Source: Aulostomus chinensis (taxonomy: Eukaryota; Chordata; Actinopteri; Syngnathiformes; Aulostomidae). Taken from it: 64,000 nt of DNA. The notes under the pieces were generated by a model, which had not been told where the DNA came from, did no database searches, and worked only from the letters and a program-made list of their open reading frames with translations. This document shows positions 48,001 to 59,620 of this stretch, in pieces. The stretch covers positions 27,707,957-27,771,956 of the forward strand of contig JBBMOA010000007.1 in assembly GCA_037954235.1 (NCBI GenBank). Reading direction: 5' to 3'. Numbering within the stretch: the first letter of the stretch is position 1; each line of letters begins with the position of its first letter. The translations under genes were made by a program, and so were the position numbers.

Positions 48001-51000
48001 AGCAGTTCAAAAGTATGTTTGCTTTTTGCTACTCATTTCTTTCCGTTTGCAAGAAAAAAGGTGTGCTAACAGATTTCCTGTGGCTACGCGTCCCCAGTGA
48101 AAGCTTAAGTGATGGCGCTAATATCAGGGATTCTCCGACGGGCAGTTCCAGTCCAGGGCTTGATGGCGGAGCGATCCCTCGTGCTTTATTTCATTATCCA
48201 GCATTCCATTCTTTTTCATTCTTATTTATGACGGCGCACGCTCCATTTCTTCTGCTGTAACCGCACCAATCCCTTCATTAAAGCTCTTCTAAAGTGTGTC
48301 CTGCCGTGGTAGCCCGGCGCTGTAATTTCACAACCCTGACCATCATCTTCCTCTGTTGCTGATTAACAGAAGAGTACTGCATTCGATGGCTACAATTACG
48401 GCGAATCACCATGCAAACTCAGACGGGTGACAAGTGGAAGGAAAAACATGGATAAACGTAACGACTTGGGCTTGCACTCACGGGCGTCGTACACAAACCC
48501 CTGCTCTCCAGAACGAGGTCCAGTCGCAGATGTGGCAGTGCTCAGAGAAAAAGTGTGACGTCATTTATTCATCTACAGTACAGACGCCATTTTGGCTACT
48601 GACCTCTGCCGATGACCTGGCTGAGGTGAAGCAGCAGCTGCTCCCTGGCGATCACCACGTGCTGCACCTCTGTCAGCAGGTCAGGATGCAGACAGGACGG
48701 GTCGATGTGGACCGGAGCCATCAGCAGGGGTGACACCAGCTCGCCCTCCAGTCCTAGCCCCCCCAGCCTGGGGGACAACAGCTCCCCATTTCCCCCGTAG
48801 ATGGGGGGAGCAGCCCGGCACGTCTCAGGCCTGTCAGTACCCTGATCTGCAGGTGTAGACACAGAAGGGGGTGGGGCGGTAAAATGTCAGCGACTGTATT
48901 AGCAGGGCCTCCAGAGTCAAGGTGTGTTACACGATCAGAGGCGCAGAAGAACCTGGCACTGTGAAGGAGGAATGCTGCAGAATAAAGATTCAGATTCTGT
49001 CAGAATAAGAAGAAAATGAAAAGAAACATTTGTTTATCTGAGAGAGCGAGAAGAGAAGGCAGACGCGGGCGGTTGGCTCACACACAGACGACCAAGAAGC
49101 AGGAATCCTGCACCCAAGTCCCCCTCAGGACAAGCATTAGTTCAGTTCTAAGTCGACCTTCTCAGATTTTACGTCTGTCACTTTTTAACAGCAGGAAAAT
49201 GGTTTCGTCCATCACACTCAAAGATCATTATACCCCCACGCCCTCAGGAGCCGAGCTCAGCGGCTCAAAACCGCGGGTGACTTTGGTTATTACGACAAGG
49301 TTTTCGCAGGACTGGCCTCCAGACGATGACCAGATGAGAGATCTGAACAATGAAGTCCGGTCTGGGTTCTTTTGTTTGCTCACAGGTTGGGACCCTTCTG
49401 CAAACATGAGGTTGATCACCTTAAATCAACTGCTGGAGTCTGAAGGGCCATTTTATGCTCGAGGTCATGTTAGCAAGTTTTGCTCCATTATCTCATAAGA
49501 TCCACGGGTTAAAACTCTTAAACCATAAAACCACGAAATAAATGTATAAATTTAAGTACTCGCCGTGATGAACCCACCGGCTCTGCAACTACACAAGACT
49601 TGTTTTTTTTTCTGCGTGCTGTTGTTTTTGTTGCCGTCTTTGCTCTCATCAACCTCATTCCCATCTTTAAAAGTCCTATTTTGGGGAATCTGCAAGAAAC
49701 TCTCACCACATGAGATCATCATTTGCATATTTGATCCCTGGAAACAGCCTGTGTATGGCAGGATGTGATTGGACACGGTGAATTTCAGGTAATGCGTCTC
49801 TGTGCGACGAGCTTTGTGTCGTACTTTGGCACAGGTGAGACGTCCAGATCGACCTGTGATTATTCTGATACGGCAGGAAAAACGTTTTGACTCATTTGCA
49901 CATCTGGAAGGCAGAAAGTCCTAAAATCTTCACCCGGAAAGAACCAAGCAGAGCCGGTTTATAGTAGGATCCAAATCTTTGTTTACAAGGTTGCTACTAG
50001 CCTGCTAGCTCGGAGACTGTACTTTGACATAGCGACAGCAGCTCGCAGAATGCACCACGGGTGGAGAACACCCACCGAGATAGTCACCCAATTGCAAGCT
50101 CCTGCCTGTATTGTTGTTCTGGTAAACTTGCTAACCTGTGACGGCAACTAAAGGCGTAGTAAGTCGTACTGATTCCTGTGTAATCTCTATTATGTGTGTG
50201 TTTTGTAGTGAGAGGGCGGCCCGGGATATACGAGGGTTAACTCATGTATGTGCCCGCAGTCTCACTGGTCATGATACTGATGAGTGGCTTAAATGCTTCC
50301 ATTATACAAAACCTCACAAAAACCTCCAACAAGGCTGCAGCTGTTAGTCGAGAACATGTAGGGAATGAGCTGCTAGCGTAGCGTTCAGCTCCACAGAGAG
50401 GGAGGATGGGAGGGTAGGACGGGGGGAGAGTATGCCAGGTAGGGTGTTGACGTACCCTCCAGAAGGGTTGTTCTATAGTCCACTGACTCGTGAGAAACCA
50501 TTTCGTTAGTAGGACTGACGCTCCTCGCGTTAGCCAGCCTGTCCAGATGCTGGATGTCACCCCGGCCATCATACCACACCTCAGACATATCTAGAGACAG
50601 AGGGGGAGGAATCAGAGGAGGGGAGAAGGCGGGAGGGAGGTACAGAGAGGTTGGGACAAGAGATTTGGAGGGAGAGAGGAGGATAAATGGGAGAGAGGGG
50701 TAAGGGAAGGGGGGATGAAGAAGAAGAAAGATGAGAGGGGGAGAGAATATAGAATTACTTGTGTTGTGTTCAGATGAAACCTAAAGCCAATTTTTCACAC
50801 GGGCCGACAGAAAAGGAGGTTTCCTAAAAGTCAACGCTTGCTGAGTTGCAGGACGATACGTGACTACACACTCAACAACTCTGCGCTGCGATGGGCTTGA
50901 TGAGGAATTTTGTCGAGCTGGTTCGCCGGTCATCGATGACCCAGGCACAGCAGCATTTGGCACATCCACCAGAAAGAGAAAAAAAAAGGCAGCAATATTT

Positions 51001-51378
51001 CTGTCATGGCTGGTTACGGCATGAAATGGCGGCGCCCAGCTGGTGTGGCGGTCTAATGTGTTGCTTTCCAACAAGAGGGTAACCAGGGTCACTAGCGCCT
51101 CCTCTGGCTGGATGGGGTGCCTGAACTACATCCCTGAGGTGAAACTCCTCGCCATCAGGTTAGAGGAAGCTGCCGGTGACCCCATAAGGAAGGAAGTGCG
51201 CGGTGGAGGAAAAACCGAGACAGCCAGGAAAAAGAAGCTTAAGACGAGCAGATACTTGGCGGTTTGATGACTGCTTCGCTTGAGATTTGGTCTGAACACA
51301 ACATCAGAAAGGCAAAGCGTTTCCTACAGTGCACCCCCCAATACACACCTCGTCAACCCACCAGGCAGAACAAGACCC

Positions 51379-51418
<40 letters not shown>

Positions 51419-53391
51419 AACACAGGTAAATACATTCACAAAGGCTCACAGACCAGAGCTCACTTTGTCACGTGTTGAAAATCAAAACTACTTGAAGGTA
51501 AAATTTTAGAAAAAAATTACTTCACTTCGCCTTTTTTTTTTTTTTAACCCACAGTACCCACAAACAGAAGTAACTTTTTTTCCCCATCCTGCATTACTTC
51601 TTTGCGACACAAGAATACATGAAGTACCATATTTAGCTTGAAGCTAATGGAGACCGACGGCTAACAGCAGCAGAATCGAGAGCATCGTCCAGTATAGTGT
51701 GGCCGTATCGTTAGTAATCAACAAACTCTTTCACTTGAGCTAAATATATATCAATATTAACTATAAACCTTCCGTTCTGGCGCTATCTTGAACTAGCTAG
51801 CTAGCTCCAGAACGTCTTTGTTAGCTCAAGAATCTTATTTGTGACAATTTGAAAAGGGTTTAAAAAGAAAAAACCAAAACTTTTTGGTGGAGTGCTGCTA
51901 TAAGGTGGCTCTTTCTTTTGTTACAGAGGCAAACGACATCCTCAGTATTTGTTGAATAGTTCAGTTGTTGTTCATTTCATAAAAATGGTTGTTTGTTGTT
52001 TTGTTTTTTTGCAAAGTAAATGTTTCCCTTTGCATTTGCCTGCTTCTGCCTCAAAGAGCATTTCCATTTGCAAATGTTCCTGCCAAACCTTGTTGAAAAC
52101 AAGTCTTAAACAAACTGGACTCGAGCCGACTGGAGAGTCACATTAACATAACATTTCAGAGCAGATAACATTACAAAGGGCAGTGAAATCAATGCCAGTC
52201 CCTCTCAGTCTGAGATTAAAGCTGCGTTTAGGATGTCACGGGCCTCTGGATACAGTTTGTGGTGGCTGTAGAAGCGAACTGCCCTTTGGCTCTGCGACGC
52301 CCCCCCCCCCCCCAACCCCCAACCTGACGTCTTACCATCGATGTGCTTGTTCCTCCTCCACATGAGCAGCGTTCCCAGCAGCAGCAGCAGCAGGCTGACC
52401 AACACGCAGCCCACGATGAGGCCCGTGTAGTCCTGCTCCTGCGCCAGCGTCACCTTGCCCAGATGCATGATGTTGTCTGCCTGGTGCCACTGGAAGATGT
52501 GAAGGGTGTACATTTTTATAACAACAATAATAACTGATGTTGAACAACCTTTCATCAAATCCCACGGCACCACAGAGACCCACCTCACCACCTGGTCACC
52601 CACTCCAGGACCATAAAGGAAGACAACTGTAAAGTATCTAATCATTGCTGCAGCTGGGGACTTGAGTTACACTTCGTTGCACACAGGTGACTTGCGACTT
52701 GACCTTGACATCCTCAAAAGATGCGAGGCTCAATTCTGACTCTGACTTTGGGCCTCGTGGACAATAATTTGGCTCTGTTATAAGTATTGGGTGTGCTCAA
52801 GGCCTTCCGCTCCCTTCATGTGTATCCTCACACGTCCAATTACAGAAACAAAGCCGTGGTAAGTGGAGATATTTATTATTACCTCAGCTACATCAACACT
52901 GGCTTGTTACTAGCTTTGTGGGCCAATTCTTTAGCTTGCTACAGCTTTTGTGGGACTATACCTTTGCTTGGTACTAGCTTTGTGGGCCATTACGTTAGCT
53001 TGCTGCTGGTTTTGTGGGCTAATACGTTAGCTTGCTGCTGGCTTTGTGGGCCGATACATTACCTTGCTACGGCTTTTGTGGGACTACACCTTTGCTTGGT
53101 ACTAGCTTTGTGGGCCATTACGTTAGCTTGCTGCTGGTTTTGTGGGCTAATACGTTAGCTTGCTGCTGGCTTTGTGGGCTAATACGTTAGCTTGCTGCTG
53201 GCTTTGTGGGCTAATACGTTAGCTTGCTGCTGGCTTTGTGGGTCGATACATTACCTTGCTACAGCTTTTTAGAGACTACACCTTTGCTTGGTACTAGCTT
53301 TGTGGGCCATTACATTGGCTTGCTGCTGGTTTTGTGGGCTAATATGTTAGCTTGCTGCTGGCTTTGTCGGACCACACAACTTTATGTATAA

Positions 53392-53453
<62 letters not shown>

Positions 53454-53688
53454 CCCTTTAAACACCATAACAATACATTAATTAGAATGTTCTTTCAGCA
53501 GTGGCACAACAAATAAAGATTTAGTTATACTTTTACTAACATCCGTCTTGCTCTCTTTCTCCTAAACTTGTAGTGCTTTGTGGTACAGAACCATGTATCC
53601 TCAGTCTATACTGATAAACAATGGTTACCTCTGTACACTTTCATGCATGACCACAAGGGCATGAAACTGGCTTTCAGACATACGGTAT

Positions 53689-53747
<59 letters not shown>

Positions 53748-53842
53748 TTGCCACAGTCTGGAGGCAGATTACATCAGTGATATTGCTTCTGTTATTATTA
53801 GGTTTAGTGGAAATGAGGTTTCAACTGCTGCTGCAGATGGGA

Positions 53843-53897
<55 letters not shown>

Positions 53898-56800
53898 AGA
53901 CTGTCTGGGCATGTCTGGAGGTAGGCAGTGTATGAATGTGTGCACGTTCGTGGATCTACGGGATATTGGCTGACCCGCCCCTGAGATAACGGCTTTCTTC
54001 TGAAGGCCAGTTCAGGAGTCAACAGCGATGGGGCCGATAGCGCCGCGTCTGGAGCGCTGCGCCTTCTCCCCAGTGCCTACTGGATATTACTTTTAAGGAC
54101 AACACGAAGAAGCTACGGATCTCATGTCAGTTTGTATCATTAAGTCTCTTATTAAACCCTTTCATAACCCTGTTGTCCAGACGGCGTTGGTTGCAGCAAG
54201 TACGGCTGCCGACTCAAAATATGAGCCGTGTCATGTTTATTTCAATTTTTAAAAATATGCCTCATCTACCTCTTCTTCTATTCTGTTTTGCATATTTTCT
54301 TAAGAGATCTGCCTTTCTAGAACCCCCGTCAGACAGAACTTTAGGAAAAAGATGTGACAGCAGGAATGTGAGAGTTCGGTGGAGTCAAGCTAGCTTGGCT
54401 AATTTTGTATAGCTGCGGTTGACAAGATATTCAGTGGGAAGCCGGGCTGGTCGCTCCGTAACCGCTCCATAAATCACTGCTGGTGTTCCCCCCGTTAACT
54501 TGAATTTCTCTCATGCTGGAAGACATTGATGCGTCGTTACACTGGGGACATTTTGGGCTGTTGTCCCAGAGTAAATGAAACAATAACAAAGAGGAAAAAA
54601 AAAAAAAGTTTTCAATTGAGCTCAAACAAGAAAACCTCAGTGTCATAAACATTTTTTAGAAAATTATGCAGATTGGATGCTCGGGCTGTCTTGGGACCAG
54701 GCTGATTGTGATTTATTTATTTTTTTCTAATGTCTTTAAAGTATTCAAACAAAGTAACCATACGGGAGTGAGGAAATAAATACAACTCTTGGAGTGTTTC
54801 TCCTCAGCGCCTGATGATGGGCGCGAACCCTAATGTGTTTTTTTTTTTATCGCTGCAGAGGGTCTTTGCGAGGGCTCTTGGAGACCTCCAAACATTTCGC
54901 CCACTGCTCATGACTCAAATGACTCTTGACTTACATCCAAGTGACGAGACAGCTGGCCACTGAGCCCTTTCACTCATCACACCGCGCAATAAATTCTCCC
55001 CGTGCTGTTTTAATAAGGCGCTGCATTAGGACAGGAGAGTTATTGAAGTTTCCTGCAAATGAGCCGGAACGTTGAAGGAATGCAGCGTTTTCGATGAATC
55101 CCCCCCCCCCCCCCCCCCCCCCGCGTGCGGCGTAAGGAGCCCGATACGTCCGACGACAGAGCGATCCTCCCTCCTGGGAGCCGCCGCCGTGAAGTCGAGC
55201 TTTACTTTCCGATACGATTTTTCAAGCTGGGATCGTCTGATGATAAACAACCTCAAGGGGGGGGGGGGGGGGGGGGGGGGGGAGACAGGGGAGGTCAAAA
55301 CTGATAAAATCTTAATGGCGTCAAACTCAATCATCCCATTTTTGAAGCTCATTCCTTTCCACACGCTCTCTCTCCATCCATCATCACGGCGTGTTTTATT
55401 CTTGTTATGTAGCGTGTCGGCCGCCTTTTCCTCAGAAGTACTTGGCTGTGACAAATTCCCTCTGTGAGCTTGTTACTACAAACAGAGGGGAGTTTTCTTA
55501 TAAATGCATTCGTAGTGGTTTTATGGGTTTCGGCTGTGTTGTATCCCCTTGTGTCCCAGCAGATGTTTCATACAGAATCTAGTTTTTTTTTTACATTAAC
55601 AGCTTTGCTCTTTTACTCGTTCTTGGCTCAGGGTTACTGGTAAAGAACTGTCAAATCTGGAGCGATTATGATTAACGCTCCGATACACACACACACACAC
55701 ACACACACACGCTTGTAAAAATACTCTTTGTCTGATACTCTCTCAGAAAGCACATAAAATGTCTGCTGCTCCTTCTGACTTGATACAAATGACAGAATGC
55801 ATAAATACGCAGAGATGAAGTAACGAAGTACAAATGCTTTCTTGCTGTACTTCCGACAACTTTCCACTTTTACTCCCAACACATTATTGTGTCTGTAATC
55901 AGAGTTTATTTTAATTGGCCCGAAACATATTCTAAAAATATAATGGAATATGGCCCACACATGGAACTTGACTTCAACCTCTTAAGCTGCACTGTACTGG
56001 TGGTGGTACAGCGCGTAAACGACGGATTTTAGCGGCAACGATGTATCCGATCATGTTGTGGCTCATTCGAAACGATTAACAAACACGAATCACGACGAAT
56101 TAAGTTACTTGTAGCCGGAGTTCAGTTAAAATGTTGCTAGGAAACCGGCAAGAAATTCCCACATACTAACTTCGTGCCCCCAACGTCACATCATCTGTAA
56201 GACTCCAAAGAAGTAGAACTACCAGTATTCCCTGCTGCAACCTTTATTTCAACATGCTACTGAGATGTTAGCATTGCTTTGCGATCGCAGACTCCTAGCT
56301 AACCCTCCTCTCCCGCCTTGGCCGGAGGCGCCAGTATTAGTTTGAGCTCCGCGACACTCTTCTCAGTCACGGTGACGGTCTGCTGAACACATCAATAGCA
56401 GGCTGAGCCAATCAGTGCCTGGGTTGTTGAGCCGCAGGCTGAAACCCCAACAAGGCCCCAGTTTACAGAGCGGACCATGCATCACTTGATTGACACTTGA
56501 CACCAGCCTATGAGATTATTTCCGAATATAAAGTAGATATTTTTTGGCCAATAAACACACGAAAGAAACGGTACTGAGCATGAGGGGATCAGGTTTCATG
56601 GCCAACAGCAGGAGGCTTGCGCACCGGCGGTGCGTAAAGTTAGCTTGGCTGCGTAAAGCAGAGCTGTAGTGGTTGATGCCGGTGAACGCGGCAGAGTGAG
56701 AGAAAAGATAGCCCGGAGTGATTTTTCGTCAGAGGAAGAGGCTGAAATGGTGCTTCAGCTGTTCGCTTCGGAAATTCGGACACCTGCGGTTGACCGGGCA

Positions 56801-57561
56801 GACATCGGGCAGTGTTTGCAGGAGCGGACCCAGACTTGGAGCTATGAGTGACTGATCCAGTTGTTCCAGATGCGTGTTCATGGACAAACAATAAACAGTG
56901 GGCTGTGCTGTGTTTGAAATGCTGTTGTTTACTTGTCTTTACTTCTGCCGGCCAGTCAGCAGCCTGATTTGCATGAGGAATGTGTGAAGTAGCTGCGTGG
57001 GGGGGGGGGGGGGGGGTCAATTAATTAATAATTCATATGTTAATAAGCCTTATTATCTAATAAATTTGTACTCATTAATTAAAGTCGATAACATTTTCTA
57101 ACAAATGTTAGTTGGTGTGCTAATAAGCCCAATAACCTATTTGCATAACAAGCCTGAAATATACTCTTCCCCTTCCCCCCCTTTTCTCCAGTGCTGTGAA
57201 GGGCATCACCACACTGACTAAGCAGCAATCAGAGCCTGTTGATTTGAGAAGGAGCTGCCCGCCCTTTTCGAAAGAAAACAAATGAACAAAAAACATTGTG
57301 GAAAGCTGTGTTTTTTTTCTTTTCTCAAGCATATTCAATTATCAAGCATAATTAACCTACAACTGATTGATTTTGCTAACTTTAATACACTATCACCTCT
57401 AGTGTGTGGCCCGTCTGTTTGTATATTTTCTTCTATGTGGCCCACAGTGAAAAAAGTTTGGACACCCCTGTTCTAGTCCCTGTTCTTGTTAGTCACTTCA
57501 AAGGCCTGATAAATCCACTACCAGGCAACTGATATTAATCTGCAGCTTCAATACACACACA

Positions 57562-57620
<59 letters not shown>

Positions 57621-57682
57621 GCGTTTCTCTGCTGTCAACACACAGGGCAACTGCAACAAGACTTCCATTGAGTAGAGCGAAG

Positions 57683-57737
<55 letters not shown>

Positions 57738-59419
57738 TAAGCTAGAGCTCCATAGACAAAAGGCTGTGTTAATTAAAGAAAGTGTGTTGACCAACTGTTG
57801 CAGAGGTGTGTGTGTGTGTGTGTGTGTGTGTGCGCCCCATGTCTGCATCTATACTTTTTATTGTTGTTAAAGTGCAAAGTTCATCTTAAACATAGCAAAC
57901 AAGCTTAAAAAAAAAAGTTGCTAAAGAACAAGAAAATGACCTTTCGTACTATTAATGCAAATGACAATGCAAATTTCAGTTCTTTTTGTGTGTGTGTGTA
58001 CATACTGGCGTGTGTGTGTGTGTGTGTGTGCTGCAGGTGTGTCTCACCTCCACCTGCAGCTCCTTGGCGGTGGCGGCCTGCAGCTCGGTGGGAACGGTGC
58101 ACTCCAGAGTGTTTCCCACCAGAGTGATGCTCTCGCAGCTACGGTTGGAGACGGTCAGAACCTGACACTTCATCGCCTCCCTGTCCATCCGGTCACCCTG
58201 TTAGTGGGCGGGGCCAGACCAGGAGCATAGCAGGAAGTGGAGGAGTGGAGAGGGACAGAGGGAACAATGGAGTTAATAAAACCTTCCAATTGTGGACCAG
58301 ACAACACAGTCAGGGTCAAGGTCAAGGTTAGGGTTAGGCAAATCCTGTGTGCACCCATTCATAAGTGCATTTGTAACCTGCATACACAGATTTCTGCCTG
58401 TCCGTCACACCTGACCTGACTGCCGTCGAGTCCAGTTTACGCAGCTTTTGAAGTCCTTTGGTGGCTGAAGTTGATCTGATTTTAGTGACATTATTTCACA
58501 GAAAGTTTCTGGAAATGTGCAAGTGGACAAAAAACAAGACATGAATGAGCAGTGACGTGCGAATTGGTGCCGAAACCATCCATGTATCCTTTTATGGGAT
58601 CTTTGGTAAATTCGGGGGCTCTGTGTTTACGGGAAGACTTCCAGGACATCCAGTTGGACAACACGATAGCAGATTTCCTCTGACCTGGACGTGGACCAGA
58701 GAACCGTTTGAAAATGAGTCTCCAGGATTGTGCCGGGCCACATCTCAGCCAGTGGAGCACCACCAGGCACAAAAGCTGGAGGAGGTCGGCTGCACAGACG
58801 CTTGATCAGAGGGTTGATGATTGAGGCCGATTCTGCTGCCTCCTCAGCAAGTATTTGCCCCCCCGGGAGACTAAAATTGTCTGTTTGCTTTAGTATGAAC
58901 TGATTACTGGTCACTGTCTTTGCAACTGACAGCTGTAACGTTGAAGAACCGGAGTCCTCAACACGCGTTGTCTCTCACTCCTCAGAGAGGCCAACGTGCA
59001 GCTTTTAAACCATAAATAGGAGCTGAGAAGAGCCACTGAGCTGCTGAAGGTCACAGCTGAGGACGAAATGACAGGAACTTCCAGAGAAGAACCACATTTT
59101 ATTCTTTCTTACTGTTGTTTCGCTGAGGAAAGTAAACCCGGCTGAGGAGGGAAGATCTCTCCTCACGGGTCTTTGAGTGTATTCTGAACTTGTTGCTGCT
59201 GATGCCAGTCAGACCGAGTGACTTATTTTGGTCTTGTGACCCTCAGTGGGCTCCACCCACCCCTCGCAGATCTGACTGGAAGCACACACCTCCATTGTCT
59301 GTGTGAATTAGAGAGTGTCTGCTGTTTGACAGGAAGCTGTGAAAGAAGAGCGTCGACTAATTGGCTCCATTCTACCTTCAGACTTGTTTTGTTGCGTTTT
59401 GCACTCTCATTTTTTTGCA

Positions 59420-59462
<43 letters not shown>

Positions 59463-59567
59463 TTGAGTGCAGCAGAAGGCAATAAAGAGAATGATCACAT
59501 TCCTTGCGTGACAGCTTGGGATTTTCAAATTTGACACAGCGTGGAAGCTCGCACCTGTTCCTACACA

Positions 59568-59620
<53 letters not shown>

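Larger units (their letters stand above)
41962..52335 (-). other. MET introns 13-20
   Basis: Sizes: intron 20 1721, 19 673, 18 139, 17 126, 16 1228, 15 2079, 14 1609, 13 1745 bp. Contents are the repeats listed separately; no nested gene recognised. The short introns 17 and 18 leave the hinge and catalytic-loop exons closely packed. Confidence 0.8.
52490..58047 (-). other. MET intron 12 (5.6 kb), repeat-rich
   Basis: Holds the 32-bp minisatellite, three inverted pairs of simple repeats, an hAT end, a G16 run (57001-57016), and a 60-codon plus-strand frame at 56669-56851 of unknown meaning. Confidence 0.85.

Noticed and set aside
49016..49498. 160-codon plus-strand frame in MET intron 14
   Set aside because: No domain, no splice or promoter context, composition ordinary for chance open sequence.
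52895..53375. CRISPR-like array of 32-bp repeats
   Set aside because: The units are directly contiguous with no unique spacers, and the setting is a vertebrate intron; it is a minisatellite.
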